A DNA stretch of 64,000 bases from an uncultured Lachnospiraceae bacterium (GTDB lineage: Bacteria > Bacillota > Clostridia > Lachnospirales > Lachnospiraceae): positions 1-64,000 of the forward strand of contig CAKSBC010000010.1 of assembly GCA_934438085.1 (NCBI GenBank). Direction: 5' to 3'. The notes beneath the pieces are model-generated. The model had not been told where the DNA came from and ran no database searches. It saw only the letters and a list, made by a program, of their open reading frames with translations. Of the stretch, positions 33,574 to 42,251 are shown piece by piece. The translations under genes were made by a program, and so were the position numbers. Numbering within the stretch: position 1 is the first letter of the stretch; every line of letters starts with the position of its first letter.

Positions 33574-33878
33574 TTCTACTCCTAAATAATGGCTTCGCCT
33601 ACATGCGCACCGCATATATACAATGCTTCATAACTCGCATAGCCTGTGTTTCCGAATTGCATCCCTATAATTATGCATTCGCCATGCGGCCATTCGCATT
33701 CCGGCTTCGCCTACATGCTCATGGAATGATACGAGCAAAGCTTATGCGTGATAAATCACGCATATATGAGCTGCGCTCATATACGGCTCGTATACAGATG
33801 CTTTCGGGAAAGCAAGCTTTCCCTCAAGTATCTGTATGCGAGCCTAAGCTTTGCTGATTATAATTGCTTATTCCCGCA
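33574..33878 (-). repeat. Array of nested hairpins between infB and rbfA
   Basis: No gene is visible in these 305 bp. There are at least three strong stems. 33785-33799 pairs with 33830-33844 (15 bp, one G-T) and has an inner perfect 8-bp stem 33806-33813/33816-33823. 33764-33771 pairs with 33775-33782 (8 bp). 33744-33752 pairs with 33755-33763 (9 bp). A fourth stem, 33729-33736 with 33786-33793 (8 bp), competes with the first. GGCTTCGCCTACATGC occurs twice (33591 and 33703). The array is transcribed within the operon. Confidence 0.85.
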
Positions 33879-36653
33879 TTACTTTCTCGGTACCTGAACC
33901 ATCTTGTATATTTCCATGGTATCGTCTACTGCGACATCTGTGAAGTCGTCTAATACGATTCCGCACTCGAAGCCGGTCTTTACTTCCTTAACTTCATCCT
34001 TGAAGCGCTTAAGTGATGCGATGTCTCCGTCGAAGATCATCTTGTCGCCTCTATATACTCTTGCCTTTGAGCCTCTCTCGATCACACCGTCGGTTACATA
34101 TGAACCGGCAATGATTCCTACTCCTGAAGACTTGAAGATCTGTCTTACGATAGCTCTTCCTGTGTTCTGCGGCTCGTATACAGGTGCAAGCATTCCTGTA
34201 AGTGCTGCCTCAAGATCCTCTATAGCCTGGTAGATAACCTTGTAGAGACGCATGTCTATCTTCTCGGTCTCTGCCTTTGCCTTTGCTGTTGCATCAGGCT
34301 TAACGTTAAATCCGATGATGATAGCATTTGCAGCTGATGCAAGGTTAACATCTGACTCGTTGATATTACCTGCTGCTGCGTGGATAACCTTAACTGCTAC
34401 CTCTTCGTTAGAGAGCTTTCCGAGGCTCTGCTTAACTGCCTCAACAGATCCCTGAACGTCTGCCTTAACGATGATTGGAAGCTCCTTGATATTACCTGCC
34501 TTGATCTCATCGAACAGATCATCAAGGTTCATCTTCTTCTTGGTTTCCTCAAGCATGTGCTTCTTCTGCTCTGCAATGAAGGTCTCGGCAATGCTTCTTG
34601 CCTCCTTCTCGTCCTTGCAGACCATGAATACTTCACCTGCATTAGGCACATCATTAAGTCCGAGTATCTCTGCCGGATATGACGGAAGTACCCTCTTGAC
34701 CTGATTGTGCTTGTCATCAAGCATTGCACGAACCTTACCGTAGCAGGCTCCTGCAACGACATTATCTCCGACCTTTAAGGTTCCCTTCTGTACAAGTACT
34801 GTAGCAACAGGTCCTCTTCCCTTATCAAGCTGTGCCTCGATAACGAGACCTCTTGCTCTTCTGTTAGGGTTTGCCTTGAGCTCAAGCACATCTGCCTCAA
34901 GAAGGATCATGTCAAGAAGATCCTTGATGCCGTCTCCGGTCTTGGCAGAAACAGGAACCATAGGTGTTGAACCGCCCCATTCCTCTGCTATAAGGCCGTA
35001 CTCTGAAAGCTCGTTTCTTACAAGATCAGGGTTAGCTGTAGGCTTATCCATCTTGTTTATGGCAACGATAACCTCAACTCCTGCTGCCTTTGCATGGTTG
35101 ATGGCCTCTATTGTCTGAGGCTTAACTCCGTCATCGGCTGCAACTACAAGTACAGCTATATCGGTTGACTGAGCACCTCTTAAACGCATTGCTGTGAATG
35201 CCTCGTGTCCCGGTGTATCAAGGAAGGTAATGCATCTGTCGCCAACCTTAACTACAGAAGCACCGATATGCTGTGTGATTCCGCCTGCCTCACGGCTTGT
35301 AACGTTAGAGCTTCTGATAGCATCAAGTAAGGATGTCTTACCATGGTCAACGTGACCCATTACGCAGACAACAGGGTTTCTTGTGACAAGCTTTGACTCG
35401 TCCTCCTCGTCCTCCTTTAAGAGCTCTGCGATAACATCGACCTCTACTTCCTTCTCGCAAAGGATATCGTACTCCATTGCGATCTCCTCTGCCTCTTCGT
35501 AGCTGAGATCTGTATTAGGTGTAACCATCTTTCCTGCAAGGAAGAGCTTCTTAACTATAACACTTGGCTGAAGGCGAAGCTTATCCGCAAGCTCTTTGAT
35601 CGTAAGAGTCTCAGGGATAGTGATTACCTTGATCTCATCCTCCGGCTTCTCTGCCTTTGGCTCAGGCTTTATGAATGCGCCCTTGCCGCTCTTTGGCTTG
35701 TTTGCTGCAGAAAGATCATCAACGTATTTATCTCTTCTGTCCTTCTTGTCCTTGCCTGAGTATGAATTTCTTCCTCTGCTGTTCTGGTTCTTGCTCTGAG
35801 GTGCTTCAAATTGAGCTCCTCCACCGCTTCTACCGCCGCCCTGCGGTCCTCCTGCAGGTCTTGGGCCTCTCTGACCAGGTGCAGCATTACCTCTTCCGGC
35901 AAAGCCTCTTCCGCCACCCTTCTGTGCGTCCTGATTCTGACCGTTCTGGCCTCTCTGACCCTGATTGTTTCCGTCGAAACGTCTCTGTCCGTCATTTGGA
36001 CGAGGTCTTCTCTGTCCGTCTCCGCCGTTTCTTGTGGCATTTCTCTGGCTGTTTTCTGTTCTTGCCTTTCTTGATGCCTCGGCAATAACTGCAGCAGCAT
36101 CGTAGTTGGCATAGGATTTAACTATCTTAACCTTAGGCACGATAGGATCTGTAAGGCTTGGCTTCTTAACAGGCTCTGCCTGCTCCTTTGCCTCTGCTGC
36201 CTTTGGCTCCTCTGTCTTTGCAGGTGCCTCTGCCTTAGCGCTTGGAGCTGCTGCCTCTGTATGTGCCTCGTTCTTTACTGCAGGCTCTGCCTTTACAACA
36301 GGCTCAGCTGCAGGCTTCTTTACTTCCTTTACCTCTTCCTTTGGCATAGCCTCAGCCTTTTTTTCAGCTGCAGGTGCTGCAGGCTTAGCTGCAAGTCCAG
36401 CTGCAGGCTTAACAGGCTTTGTACCTGCAGGAAGCGGTCTTGGCTTCTTAACTGCTGTCTGAACGTCTTCCTTAACCTTTGGTTCTCCGCCGTCGGCAGC
36501 ATTTTTAAGTCTCTTCGGGAGTTCCTTGATACTAGTTGAATTCTGCTTTCTGAATACTACGTTCAGCTTTTTCTTTGGTGCAGCTGACTTTCCTCCCTGA
36601 GTATTCTCTGCAGAACCTTTTATATTTTCATTATTTTCATTTCCCACAGGCAT
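33879..36653 (-). CDS. infB: Translation initiation factor IF-2
   Basis: A 924-residue GTPase that places fMet-tRNA on the 30S subunit. Residues 1-340 are disordered: an Ala/Pro/Lys/Glu-rich stretch (60-170) and a Gly/Arg/Gln/Asn-rich stretch (about 205-300) with RG repeats. An IF2N domain follows at about 345-395, then the G domain with G1 GHVDHGKT (433-440), G3 DTPGHEAF and G4 NKMD, and domains II-IV with conserved GDNVVAG and the fMet-binding C-terminus. The ATG lies 2 bases after GGGAGG. The GTG two codons later has better spacing, so the exact start is uncertain. It overlaps the L7Ae gene by 17 bases. Confidence 0.97.
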   Translation of the reverse strand: MPVGNENNENIKGSAENTQGGKSAAPKKKLNVVFRKQNSTSIKELPKRLKNAADGGEPKVKEDVQTAVKKPRPLPAGTKPVKPAAGLAAKPAAPAAEKKAEAMPKEEVKEVKKPAAEPVVKAEPAVKNEAHTEAAAPSAKAEAPAKTEEPKAAEAKEQAEPVKKPSLTDPIVPKVKIVKSYANYDAAAVIAEASRKARTENSQRNATRNGGDGQRRPRPNDGQRRFDGNNQGQRGQNGQNQDAQKGGGRGFAGRGNAAPGQRGPRPAGGPQGGGRSGGGAQFEAPQSKNQNSRGRNSYSGKDKKDRRDKYVDDLSAANKPKSGKGAFIKPEPKAEKPEDEIKVITIPETLTIKELADKLRLQPSVIVKKLFLAGKMVTPNTDLSYEEAEEIAMEYDILCEKEVEVDVIAELLKEDEEDESKLVTRNPVVCVMGHVDHGKTSLLDAIRSSNVTSREAGGITQHIGASVVKVGDRCITFLDTPGHEAFTAMRLRGAQSTDIAVLVVAADDGVKPQTIEAINHAKAAGVEVIVAINKMDKPTANPDLVRNELSEYGLIAEEWGGSTPMVPVSAKTGDGIKDLLDMILLEADVLELKANPNRRARGLVIEAQLDKGRGPVATVLVQKGTLKVGDNVVAGACYGKVRAMLDDKHNQVKRVLPSYPAEILGLNDVPNAGEVFMVCKDEKEARSIAETFIAEQKKHMLEETKKKMNLDDLFDEIKAGNIKELPIIVKADVQGSVEAVKQSLGKLSNEEVAVKVIHAAAGNINESDVNLASAANAIIIGFNVKPDATAKAKAETEKIDMRLYKVIYQAIEDLEAALTGMLAPVYEPQNTGRAIVRQIFKSSGVGIIAGSYVTDGVIERGSKARVYRGDKMIFDGDIASLKRFKDEVKEVKTGFECGIVLDDFTDVAVDDTMEIYKMVQVPRK

Positions 36654-36963
36654 TACCTCCCTCTGTCAATTCAAGTATATGCTCAGCAAGGCCGCTGTCT
36701 TCAATGGTGACAGCCGACCTTTCGTCACGTCCTATCCAATGTCCGAGCTCATCCTTTGTAAATGCCGAATCATAAACGGCAATATCTCTGTAGCTGCACA
36801 TATCATGTACATGCTTTTTGGTCTTTTCCGAAGCATCCGAAGCTAATATACAAAGCTTTGATCTGCCTGTCTTTACGGATTCCTCCACAGAAAATTCGCC
36901 CGAACGCAGCTTTCCTGCTCTGCAGGCAAGCCCTATAAGCTTTCCGATTTGTTTATCTGTCAA
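36637..36963 (-). CDS. L7Ae/L30e-like ribosomal protein (YlxQ type)
   Basis: A 108-residue RNA-binding protein of the L7Ae family, usually found between nusA and infB and named YlxQ. Conserved features are QIGKLIGLACRAGKLRSGEF, VEESVKTGRSKLCILASDAS and the following helix. It probably binds kink-turn RNA. The start is a TTG with GAGG 7 bases upstream, 12 bp after nusA. The small ylxR (DUF448) gene that normally separates nusA from this gene is absent. Confidence 0.9.
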   Translation of the reverse strand: MTDKQIGKLIGLACRAGKLRSGEFSVEESVKTGRSKLCILASDASEKTKKHVHDMCSYRDIAVYDSAFTKDELGHWIGRDERSAVTIEDSGLAEHILELTEGGNACGK

Positions 36964-36975
36964 TTCGGCGCCTCT

Positions 36976-38253
36976 TTATTCCTCAGTCTCTGACTCTGAC
37001 TCAGCTTCTGCAGCGTCCTCTGTTATATCAGCCTCGCCTTCAGCATCCTCGTCAGCCTCTGCTGGAGCTTCCTCATATTCCTCTGAAGCTTCCTCATCGC
37101 TGTATTCTAAATCAGGATCATATTCTTCAGCATATTCCTCCATGCCCTCTGAATACTCGCCGTCCTCGTACTCACTGTCACCCATAGCTTCCATGCCGAG
37201 CTCATCAAGAAGTCCGGACTCCTGAGCCTGAGTTTCCGATTTAATATCTATCTTGTAGCCTGTAAGCTTAGCTGCAAGACGTGCATTCTGTCCTTCCTTA
37301 CCGATTGCAAGTGAAAGCTGGTAATCCGGAACGATAACAACTGCTCCCTTTGAATCCTCATCAGCTACAACGCAGATGACCTTTGCAGGGCTTAATGCAT
37401 TCTCGATAAGGAATGCAGGGTTCTCATCCCAGTTGATGATATCTATCTTTTCTCCGCCGAGCTCGTCAACGATTGAGTTAACTCTGGTTCCGTTTACTCC
37501 GACGCATGCACCTACAGGATCGACATTCTCATCGTGTGAGATAACAGCCATCTTTGTTCTTGATCCGGCCTCTCTTGCAATCTCCATAATCTCAACAACG
37601 CCCTCTCTGATCTCTGAAACCTCTTCGGTGAAGAGACATTTTACAAGATCAGGATGTGTTCTTGAAACTGAGATACGAGGTCCTCTCGGATTGTTCTTAA
37701 CCTCAAGCAGGTAAACCTTAACTCTCTGATTAGGCTTTAAGGTCTCACCCTTTATCTGCTCATTTTCTGCAAGTATTGCATCAGCCTTTCCTAAATTAAT
37801 GGAAATGTTTTTGCCGAGATTTCTCTGTACAACGCCTGTCATTATGCCGTGCTCATGCTCGATGAAGTCACGGTAGATTGAGTTTCTCTCTTCCTCACGT
37901 ATCTTCTGTTTGATAACGCCCTTTGCGTTCTGTGTTGAGATACGTCCGAACTTCTGTGAATCAACAGGAACCTTTACGCTGTCACCGAGCTGTACGTTTT
38001 TGTCTATCATAAGCGCATCTGGAAGACTTATCTCTTCAACAGGATCATAAACCTCGTCTACAACTGTCTTGACCTGCTCTATATGATAATCATATGTATT
38101 CTGATCGATGGTAACTATGCAGTTATCAGCCTTTCCGAAGTGGTTCTTGCAGGCAGTCAGCAGAGAGCTTTCAATCGCCTCAAACAGTGCCTCCTTCGGT
38201 ATGCCGCGCTCTTTGCCAAGTACTTCGAGTGCATCCTTTAATTCGGTATTCAT
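36976..38253 (-). CDS. nusA: Transcription termination/antitermination protein NusA
   Basis: A 425-residue RNA-polymerase-binding factor. The N-terminal domain begins MNTELKDALEVLGKE. The S1 domain (about 130-200, GIMTGVVQRNLGKNISINLG) and two KH domains follow, including VGACVGVNGTRVNSIVDELGGEKIDIINW and LAIGKEGQNARLAAKLTGYKIDIK. Residues 344-425 are a highly acidic tail of Glu, Asp, Ala and Tyr that is not part of the standard firmicute protein, which usually stops after KH2. The tail might mimic nucleic acid or bind the polymerase alpha subunit; that is inference. AGGAG precedes the ATG. Confidence 0.96.
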   Translation of the reverse strand: MNTELKDALEVLGKERGIPKEALFEAIESSLLTACKNHFGKADNCIVTIDQNTYDYHIEQVKTVVDEVYDPVEEISLPDALMIDKNVQLGDSVKVPVDSQKFGRISTQNAKGVIKQKIREEERNSIYRDFIEHEHGIMTGVVQRNLGKNISINLGKADAILAENEQIKGETLKPNQRVKVYLLEVKNNPRGPRISVSRTHPDLVKCLFTEEVSEIREGVVEIMEIAREAGSRTKMAVISHDENVDPVGACVGVNGTRVNSIVDELGGEKIDIINWDENPAFLIENALSPAKVICVVADEDSKGAVVIVPDYQLSLAIGKEGQNARLAAKLTGYKIDIKSETQAQESGLLDELGMEAMGDSEYEDGEYSEGMEEYAEEYDPDLEYSDEEASEEYEEAPAEADEDAEGEADITEDAAEAESESETEE

Positions 38254-38269
38254 CCCAGTCTCTCCTTAA

Positions 38270-38689
38270 TTAATCATTATCCTCAGCATTGCTGCTGTTT
38301 AAAAATCCCTTAGAACAAACCTCAAGGGTATATGCTTCTTTTATAAAATCTTCCTTATCCAGCCATTTTCCGAGATATCTCGAAACCTTTGCGCAGTCAT
38401 TTATATCAATGCCCGGCACATATTCGTCAGTCTTTAAGTCATCCTCTCCGACACTCTTGTTTACAAGTGCACTGTCTTCAATGCCTGTAATGTCATCGGC
38501 CTTTGCTTCCTTTTCTGCCTCATAGTTTTCCTTACGCTTATTTATCTCCTCTTCGGTAAGGTCGATATAAAGCCTTAAGTACCAATTATGCTCTTCCTCA
38601 ACAAATTCGCTCTTTATCAATGTAAAGCCGTTTTTATCAAGGAAAGGTTTGATATAGTCGTCTGTTTTTGTTAAATAGTTTGTGTTCAT
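38270..38689 (-). CDS. rimP: Ribosome maturation factor RimP, missing its C-terminal domain
   Basis: RimP helps early 30S assembly. This 139-residue protein keeps the N-terminal domain: FTLIKSEFVEEEHNWYLRLYIDL at the start, then GIDINDCAKVSRYLGKWLD and AYTLEVCSKG. About 45 Lys/Glu/Asp-rich residues are inserted between those halves. After YTLEVCSKG, where homologues continue into an SH3-like domain, it has only ten or so residues and stops. Only 16 bp separate it from nusA, so no frameshifted remainder fits there. AAGGA lies 6 bases before the chosen ATG. Confidence 0.88.
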   Translation of the reverse strand: MNTNYLTKTDDYIKPFLDKNGFTLIKSEFVEEEHNWYLRLYIDLTEEEINKRKENYEAEKEAKADDITGIEDSALVNKSVGEDDLKTDEYVPGIDINDCAKVSRYLGKWLDKEDFIKEAYTLEVCSKGFLNSSNAEDND

Positions 38690-38710
38690 TCGTATTCCTT
38701 CGCAAAGATT

Positions 38711-38736
38711 AAGGAGTGGACTTGTGTCCACTCCTT
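38711..38736 (-). promoter_or_regulatory. Perfect hairpin in the rimP-nusA operon leader
   Basis: AAGGAGTGGAC and GTCCACTCCTT pair over 11 bp with a 4-base loop, 22 bp upstream of rimP. No T-run follows on the minus strand, so it is unlikely to be a simple terminator for rimP transcripts. It could be a post-transcriptional or attenuation element of the operon, or end topA transcripts weakly. Confidence 0.55.
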
Positions 38737-38866
38737 GAAAAAATGTACTATAACTCTATAAAGATTAACACGATTCGCCTTGTAAATCAAGCTGTAAATG
38801 CTTAAAAACCGCGTAAAATAAGGATTTCTACGATATTTTCGATGTTTTTTAATGTATTTTTTTGAT

Positions 38867-40888
38867 TTACATTTTCTTTGCATCAGCTGCTGCTTCGTTT
38901 GCCGCTGCAGCTTTCGAACTGTTTGCTTGATTTGCCGCCTCTTCAAGACTCTTCTTGGTCAGCTTTCTCCAGCTTACAAAATCACAGTCCTGATTCTCGC
39001 AGGCATAGAACAGTCTTCCCTTCTTAGTACGGCGCTTAACTATCTCGGCACCGCATTTAGGGCACTGCATTCCGATCTTTTCAAGCAGAGGCTTGGTATT
39101 TCTGCACTCCGGAAATCCCGGACAGGCAAGGAATTTACCGTGCGGACCGTATTTAATGACCATGTTCCTTCCGCATTTATCGCATATTACATCGGTCACC
39201 TGATCTGCAACCTTTATACGTCCTAAGTTTTCTCTTGCTGATTTTATCGAGCTTTCAAGATCCGGATAAAAGTCTCCGATTGCCTTCTTCCAGTTCAGCT
39301 GTCCTTCAGCGACCTTGTCAAGCTCCGACTCCATTTTAGCGGTAAAGCCGGTATCCACAATATTCGGGAACGCTGTCACCATGAGTTCATTTACAGCTAT
39401 TCCTAACTCTGTCACATAGAGATTCTTTTTTTCCTTTGTGACATAGTTTCTCGCAAGCAGTGTTGTGATGGTAGGAGCATAGGTAGAAGGTCTTCCGATC
39501 CCGTCCTCCTCAAGTGCTCTTACCAGAGACGCCTCGGTATAATGTGCCGGCGGCTCTGTAAAATGCTGAATATCCTCGACACTTGCAAACACTACCTCGT
39601 CTCCCTTTTTAAGGAAGCTGAGATCCTGCTTGTTCTCATCCTCTTCGGAATCACTCTTATATACGCTTAAGAATCCGTCGAATTTCTTCTTTGATCCTGC
39701 GGCTGTAAATGTATGAGTTCCGCACTCAAGTCTTACTCTCGTCTGTGCATAGACTGCAGGGGTCATACGGCTTGCAACAAATCTCTTCCATATAAGCTGA
39801 TAAAGTCTGAATTCATCTCTTCCGAGCTTATCCTTAAGAGAAGCCGGAGTATTCTCTATATGGGTAGGTCTGATAGCCTCGTGTGCATCCTGCACATTGC
39901 TTCCTGCCTTGCCCGAAGCCTGACGATGAGAAACATAGGCCTCACCGTAATTTTCATAAATATAGCCCTTTGCAGCTGCCACAGCCTCATCGCTTACACG
40001 GATAGAGTCTGTACGAAGATAAGTGATATGTCCTTCCTCATAGAGCTTCTGAGCAACTCTCATGGTCTGCTGTGTGGAAAGATTAAGAAGCTTTGATGCT
40101 TCCTGCTGCATGGTCGAGGTGGTAAATGGCCAAGGTGCATTTTTCTGTCTGTCGGAATCAGTAACCTCTGCTACAAGAACAGTCTTATCCTTAACATCAT
40201 TTACTATAGCCTCTGCCGATGCTGTATCCTCAAGAGCTGTCTTTTTGCCGTTTTCTCCGTAGTAGCCTGCCTTTACACGCTTTGCTCCATTCTTTATAGA
40301 TGCCTCTACTGTATGGTATTCCTTCGGTATAAATGCATTGATCTCCGCATCTCTGTCACAGACCATGCGAAGAGCAACGGACTGTACACGTCCTGCTGAA
40401 AGGCCTCTCTTTATCTTTTCCCAAAGTATCGGGCTTATTGAATAACCAACTATTCTGTCCATTACTCTTCTGCCCTGCTGAGCATCTACAAGATTCATGT
40501 TTATGTCTCTTGGGCTCTTAAGTGCCTTTGTTACTGCGTCCTTGGTTATCTCATTAAAGGTGATCCTTGCCGCTTTATTGGTGCCTTCAAGTCCGAGTGC
40601 CGTCTTAAGATGCCAGCTTATAGCCTCTCCCTCTCTATCCGGGTCAGTTGCAAGATAGACCTTGTCTGCCTTTGAGGCTTCCTTCTTTAAGGCTGCTATC
40701 AGATCTCCCTTTCCTCTTATAGTAATGTATTTAGGCTCGAAATCATGTTCAATGTCTATTCCCATCGAAGATTTCGGAAGATCTCTTATGTGACCCATCG
40801 ATGCGTCCACGGTATAGTTGCTTCCGAGGAATTTTTTGATAGTTTTCATTTTAGCCGGTGACTCGACTATGACCAGATTTTTTGCCAT
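38867..40888 (-). CDS. topA: DNA topoisomerase I
   Basis: Relaxes negative supercoils by single-strand cleavage. The 673-residue type IA enzyme begins with the TOPRIM domain (MAKNLVIVESPAKMKTIKKFLG, DPDREGEAISWHL). The active-site Tyr is in ITYLRTDSIRVS, and the toroid domain follows. One four-Cys zinc ribbon is clear (CDKCGRNMVIKYGPHGKFLACPGFPEC) and a second follows (CPKCGAEIVKRRTKKGRLFYACENQDC). An Ala/Asn-rich tail ends the protein. AGGAG lies 11 bases upstream. It is not next to dprA, its frequent partner in firmicutes. Confidence 0.97.
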   Translation of the reverse strand: MAKNLVIVESPAKMKTIKKFLGSNYTVDASMGHIRDLPKSSMGIDIEHDFEPKYITIRGKGDLIAALKKEASKADKVYLATDPDREGEAISWHLKTALGLEGTNKAARITFNEITKDAVTKALKSPRDINMNLVDAQQGRRVMDRIVGYSISPILWEKIKRGLSAGRVQSVALRMVCDRDAEINAFIPKEYHTVEASIKNGAKRVKAGYYGENGKKTALEDTASAEAIVNDVKDKTVLVAEVTDSDRQKNAPWPFTTSTMQQEASKLLNLSTQQTMRVAQKLYEEGHITYLRTDSIRVSDEAVAAAKGYIYENYGEAYVSHRQASGKAGSNVQDAHEAIRPTHIENTPASLKDKLGRDEFRLYQLIWKRFVASRMTPAVYAQTRVRLECGTHTFTAAGSKKKFDGFLSVYKSDSEEDENKQDLSFLKKGDEVVFASVEDIQHFTEPPAHYTEASLVRALEEDGIGRPSTYAPTITTLLARNYVTKEKKNLYVTELGIAVNELMVTAFPNIVDTGFTAKMESELDKVAEGQLNWKKAIGDFYPDLESSIKSARENLGRIKVADQVTDVICDKCGRNMVIKYGPHGKFLACPGFPECRNTKPLLEKIGMQCPKCGAEIVKRRTKKGRLFYACENQDCDFVSWRKLTKKSLEEAANQANSSKAAAANEAAADAKKM

Positions 40889-41180
40889 TATGCGTGCTAC
40901 TCCTAATATAACCTCATGTAAGGTACTCTATATAACCTGATATAACTGTATTTTATAAAAAACAGTATCAGATATAAACTTTATCAATATCCGATTGAAT
41001 TTATCGAGAATTTACAGTAAAACTAATTACTATAAATATTCGATGATGTCAATTGTTTTAATTTTGTATTTTTTGTACAATCAGCATTTTTTATACTGAT
41101 TTCATCAATATATAAGACATTTTCTGCCTTTTTAGTATGAACGGACAGTGTGGCATTATCATTGCAGAGGAGTTTTTAAA
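40889..41180. other. Divergent intergenic region between topA and the DAHP synthase gene
   Basis: A very AT-rich 292-bp region. It holds the DAHP synthase promoter (41053-41081). Directly against that promoter is a perfect TTGACA on the minus strand (41047-41052), which could be the -35 for topA, though its -10 (TAATTA) is poor. ACTGT-TTTT/AAAA-ACAGT forms a short stem around 40937-40957. No gene is seen. Confidence 0.5.
41053..41081 (+). promoter_or_regulatory. DAHP synthase promoter
   Basis: TTGTTT (41053-41058) and TACAAT (41076-41081) are 17 bp apart. The predicted leader of about 95 bases has T-rich runs but no obvious tryptophan, tyrosine or phenylalanine-coding leader or T-box. Confidence 0.6.
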
Positions 41181-42224
41181 ATGCAGGAAAAGAATATCAC
41201 ATTTCACAGAAAGCTTATAGTTCCTAAGGAACTTAAGGAAATGTTCCCGCTCACCGAGGACCTCGAAAAGATAAAGTCCGAAAGAGACGAGATCATTAAA
41301 AATATAATTACAGGAAACGATAACAGGATGCTCCTTCTTATAGGTCCGTGTTCTGCCGATCGTGAGGATGCCGTACTTGATTATATTACCAGACTTATCA
41401 AGGTTCAGGAAAAGGTTAAGGACAGGATCTTCATAATCCCAAGAGTTTATACCAATAAGCCTCGTACAGTCGGAAAGGGCTACAAGGGAATACTTCATCA
41501 GCCTGATCCTGAAAAGGCACCTGACCTTCTTAAGGGTATCATTACAATCCGTGAAATGAATATCCGCATCATTAAGGAAACAGGCTTTACCTGTGCCGAT
41601 GAGCTTCTTTATCCTGAGGCATATCGTTTTAATTCTGATCTTCTTTCCTATATAGCTATAGGTGCACGAAGCGTTGAGGATCAGGAGCACAGACTGCTTT
41701 CATCCGGACTTGACATTCCTGTAGGTATGAAGAACCCTACAAGCGGTAATCTTAATGTAATGCTTAACTCAGTAACTGCTGCACAGTCTGAGCAGAACTT
41801 CATTTACAGAAACTGGGAGGTCTCAACAAAGGGTAATCCGCTTGCTCATACAATATTAAGAGGCTATGAGAACCAAAGCGGTCACACCTTCCCTAACTAT
41901 CATTATGAAACTCTTCAGGAGCTTTTAGAGCTTTACGGAAAGCGCGACCTCCAAAACCCTGCTGTCATCATTGACTGCAACCACGCAAATTCAGGCAAGA
42001 AGTATCTTGAGCAGATCAGAATAAGCAAAGACATCCTTCACAGCTGTAAGCAGAACAATGATATCCGAAATCTTGTTAAGGGTCTCATGATTGAAAGCTA
42101 CATTGAAGACGGCAATCAGAAGGAGACCGAGCACTGCTACGGAAAATCCATTACAGATGCCTGCATCGGCTGGGAAAAGACTGAAAAGCTTATCTATGAG
42201 CTTGCCGATGAATGGAAAGTCTGA
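41181..42224 (+). CDS. aroF: 3-deoxy-7-phosphoheptulonate synthase (class I, AroG type)
   Basis: Condenses phosphoenolpyruvate and erythrose 4-phosphate, the first step of aromatic amino acid synthesis. The 347-residue protein has the class I motifs LLIGPCSADREDAV, RVYTNKPRTVGKGYKG, GARSVEDQEHRLLSSGLDIPVGMKN, HTILRGYEN and IDCNHANSGK. It carries no chorismate mutase or ACT domain. Any feedback control would follow the AroG mode through the N-terminal extension. AGAGGAG lies 9 bases before the ATG. An in-frame ATG 11 codons earlier lacks a ribosome binding site. Single-gene unit. Confidence 0.95.
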   Translation: MQEKNITFHRKLIVPKELKEMFPLTEDLEKIKSERDEIIKNIITGNDNRMLLLIGPCSADREDAVLDYITRLIKVQEKVKDRIFIIPRVYTNKPRTVGKGYKGILHQPDPEKAPDLLKGIITIREMNIRIIKETGFTCADELLYPEAYRFNSDLLSYIAIGARSVEDQEHRLLSSGLDIPVGMKNPTSGNLNVMLNSVTAAQSEQNFIYRNWEVSTKGNPLAHTILRGYENQSGHTFPNYHYETLQELLELYGKRDLQNPAVIIDCNHANSGKKYLEQIRISKDILHSCKQNNDIRNLVKGLMIESYIEDGNQKETEHCYGKSITDACIGWEKTEKLIYELADEWKV

Positions 42225-42251
42225 TCAACTAATTGCATAAAAAGCACTATA

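Noticed and set aside
36984..37225. Frameshift explanation for the acidic tail of NusA
   Set aside because: The frame is continuous from the KH2 domain, and the tail has uniform acidic composition rather than the mixed residues expected after a frameshift.
38254..38270. Frameshifted SH3 domain of RimP hidden before nusA
   Set aside because: Only 16 bp lie between the rimP stop and the nusA start, and the nusA N-terminus is itself intact.
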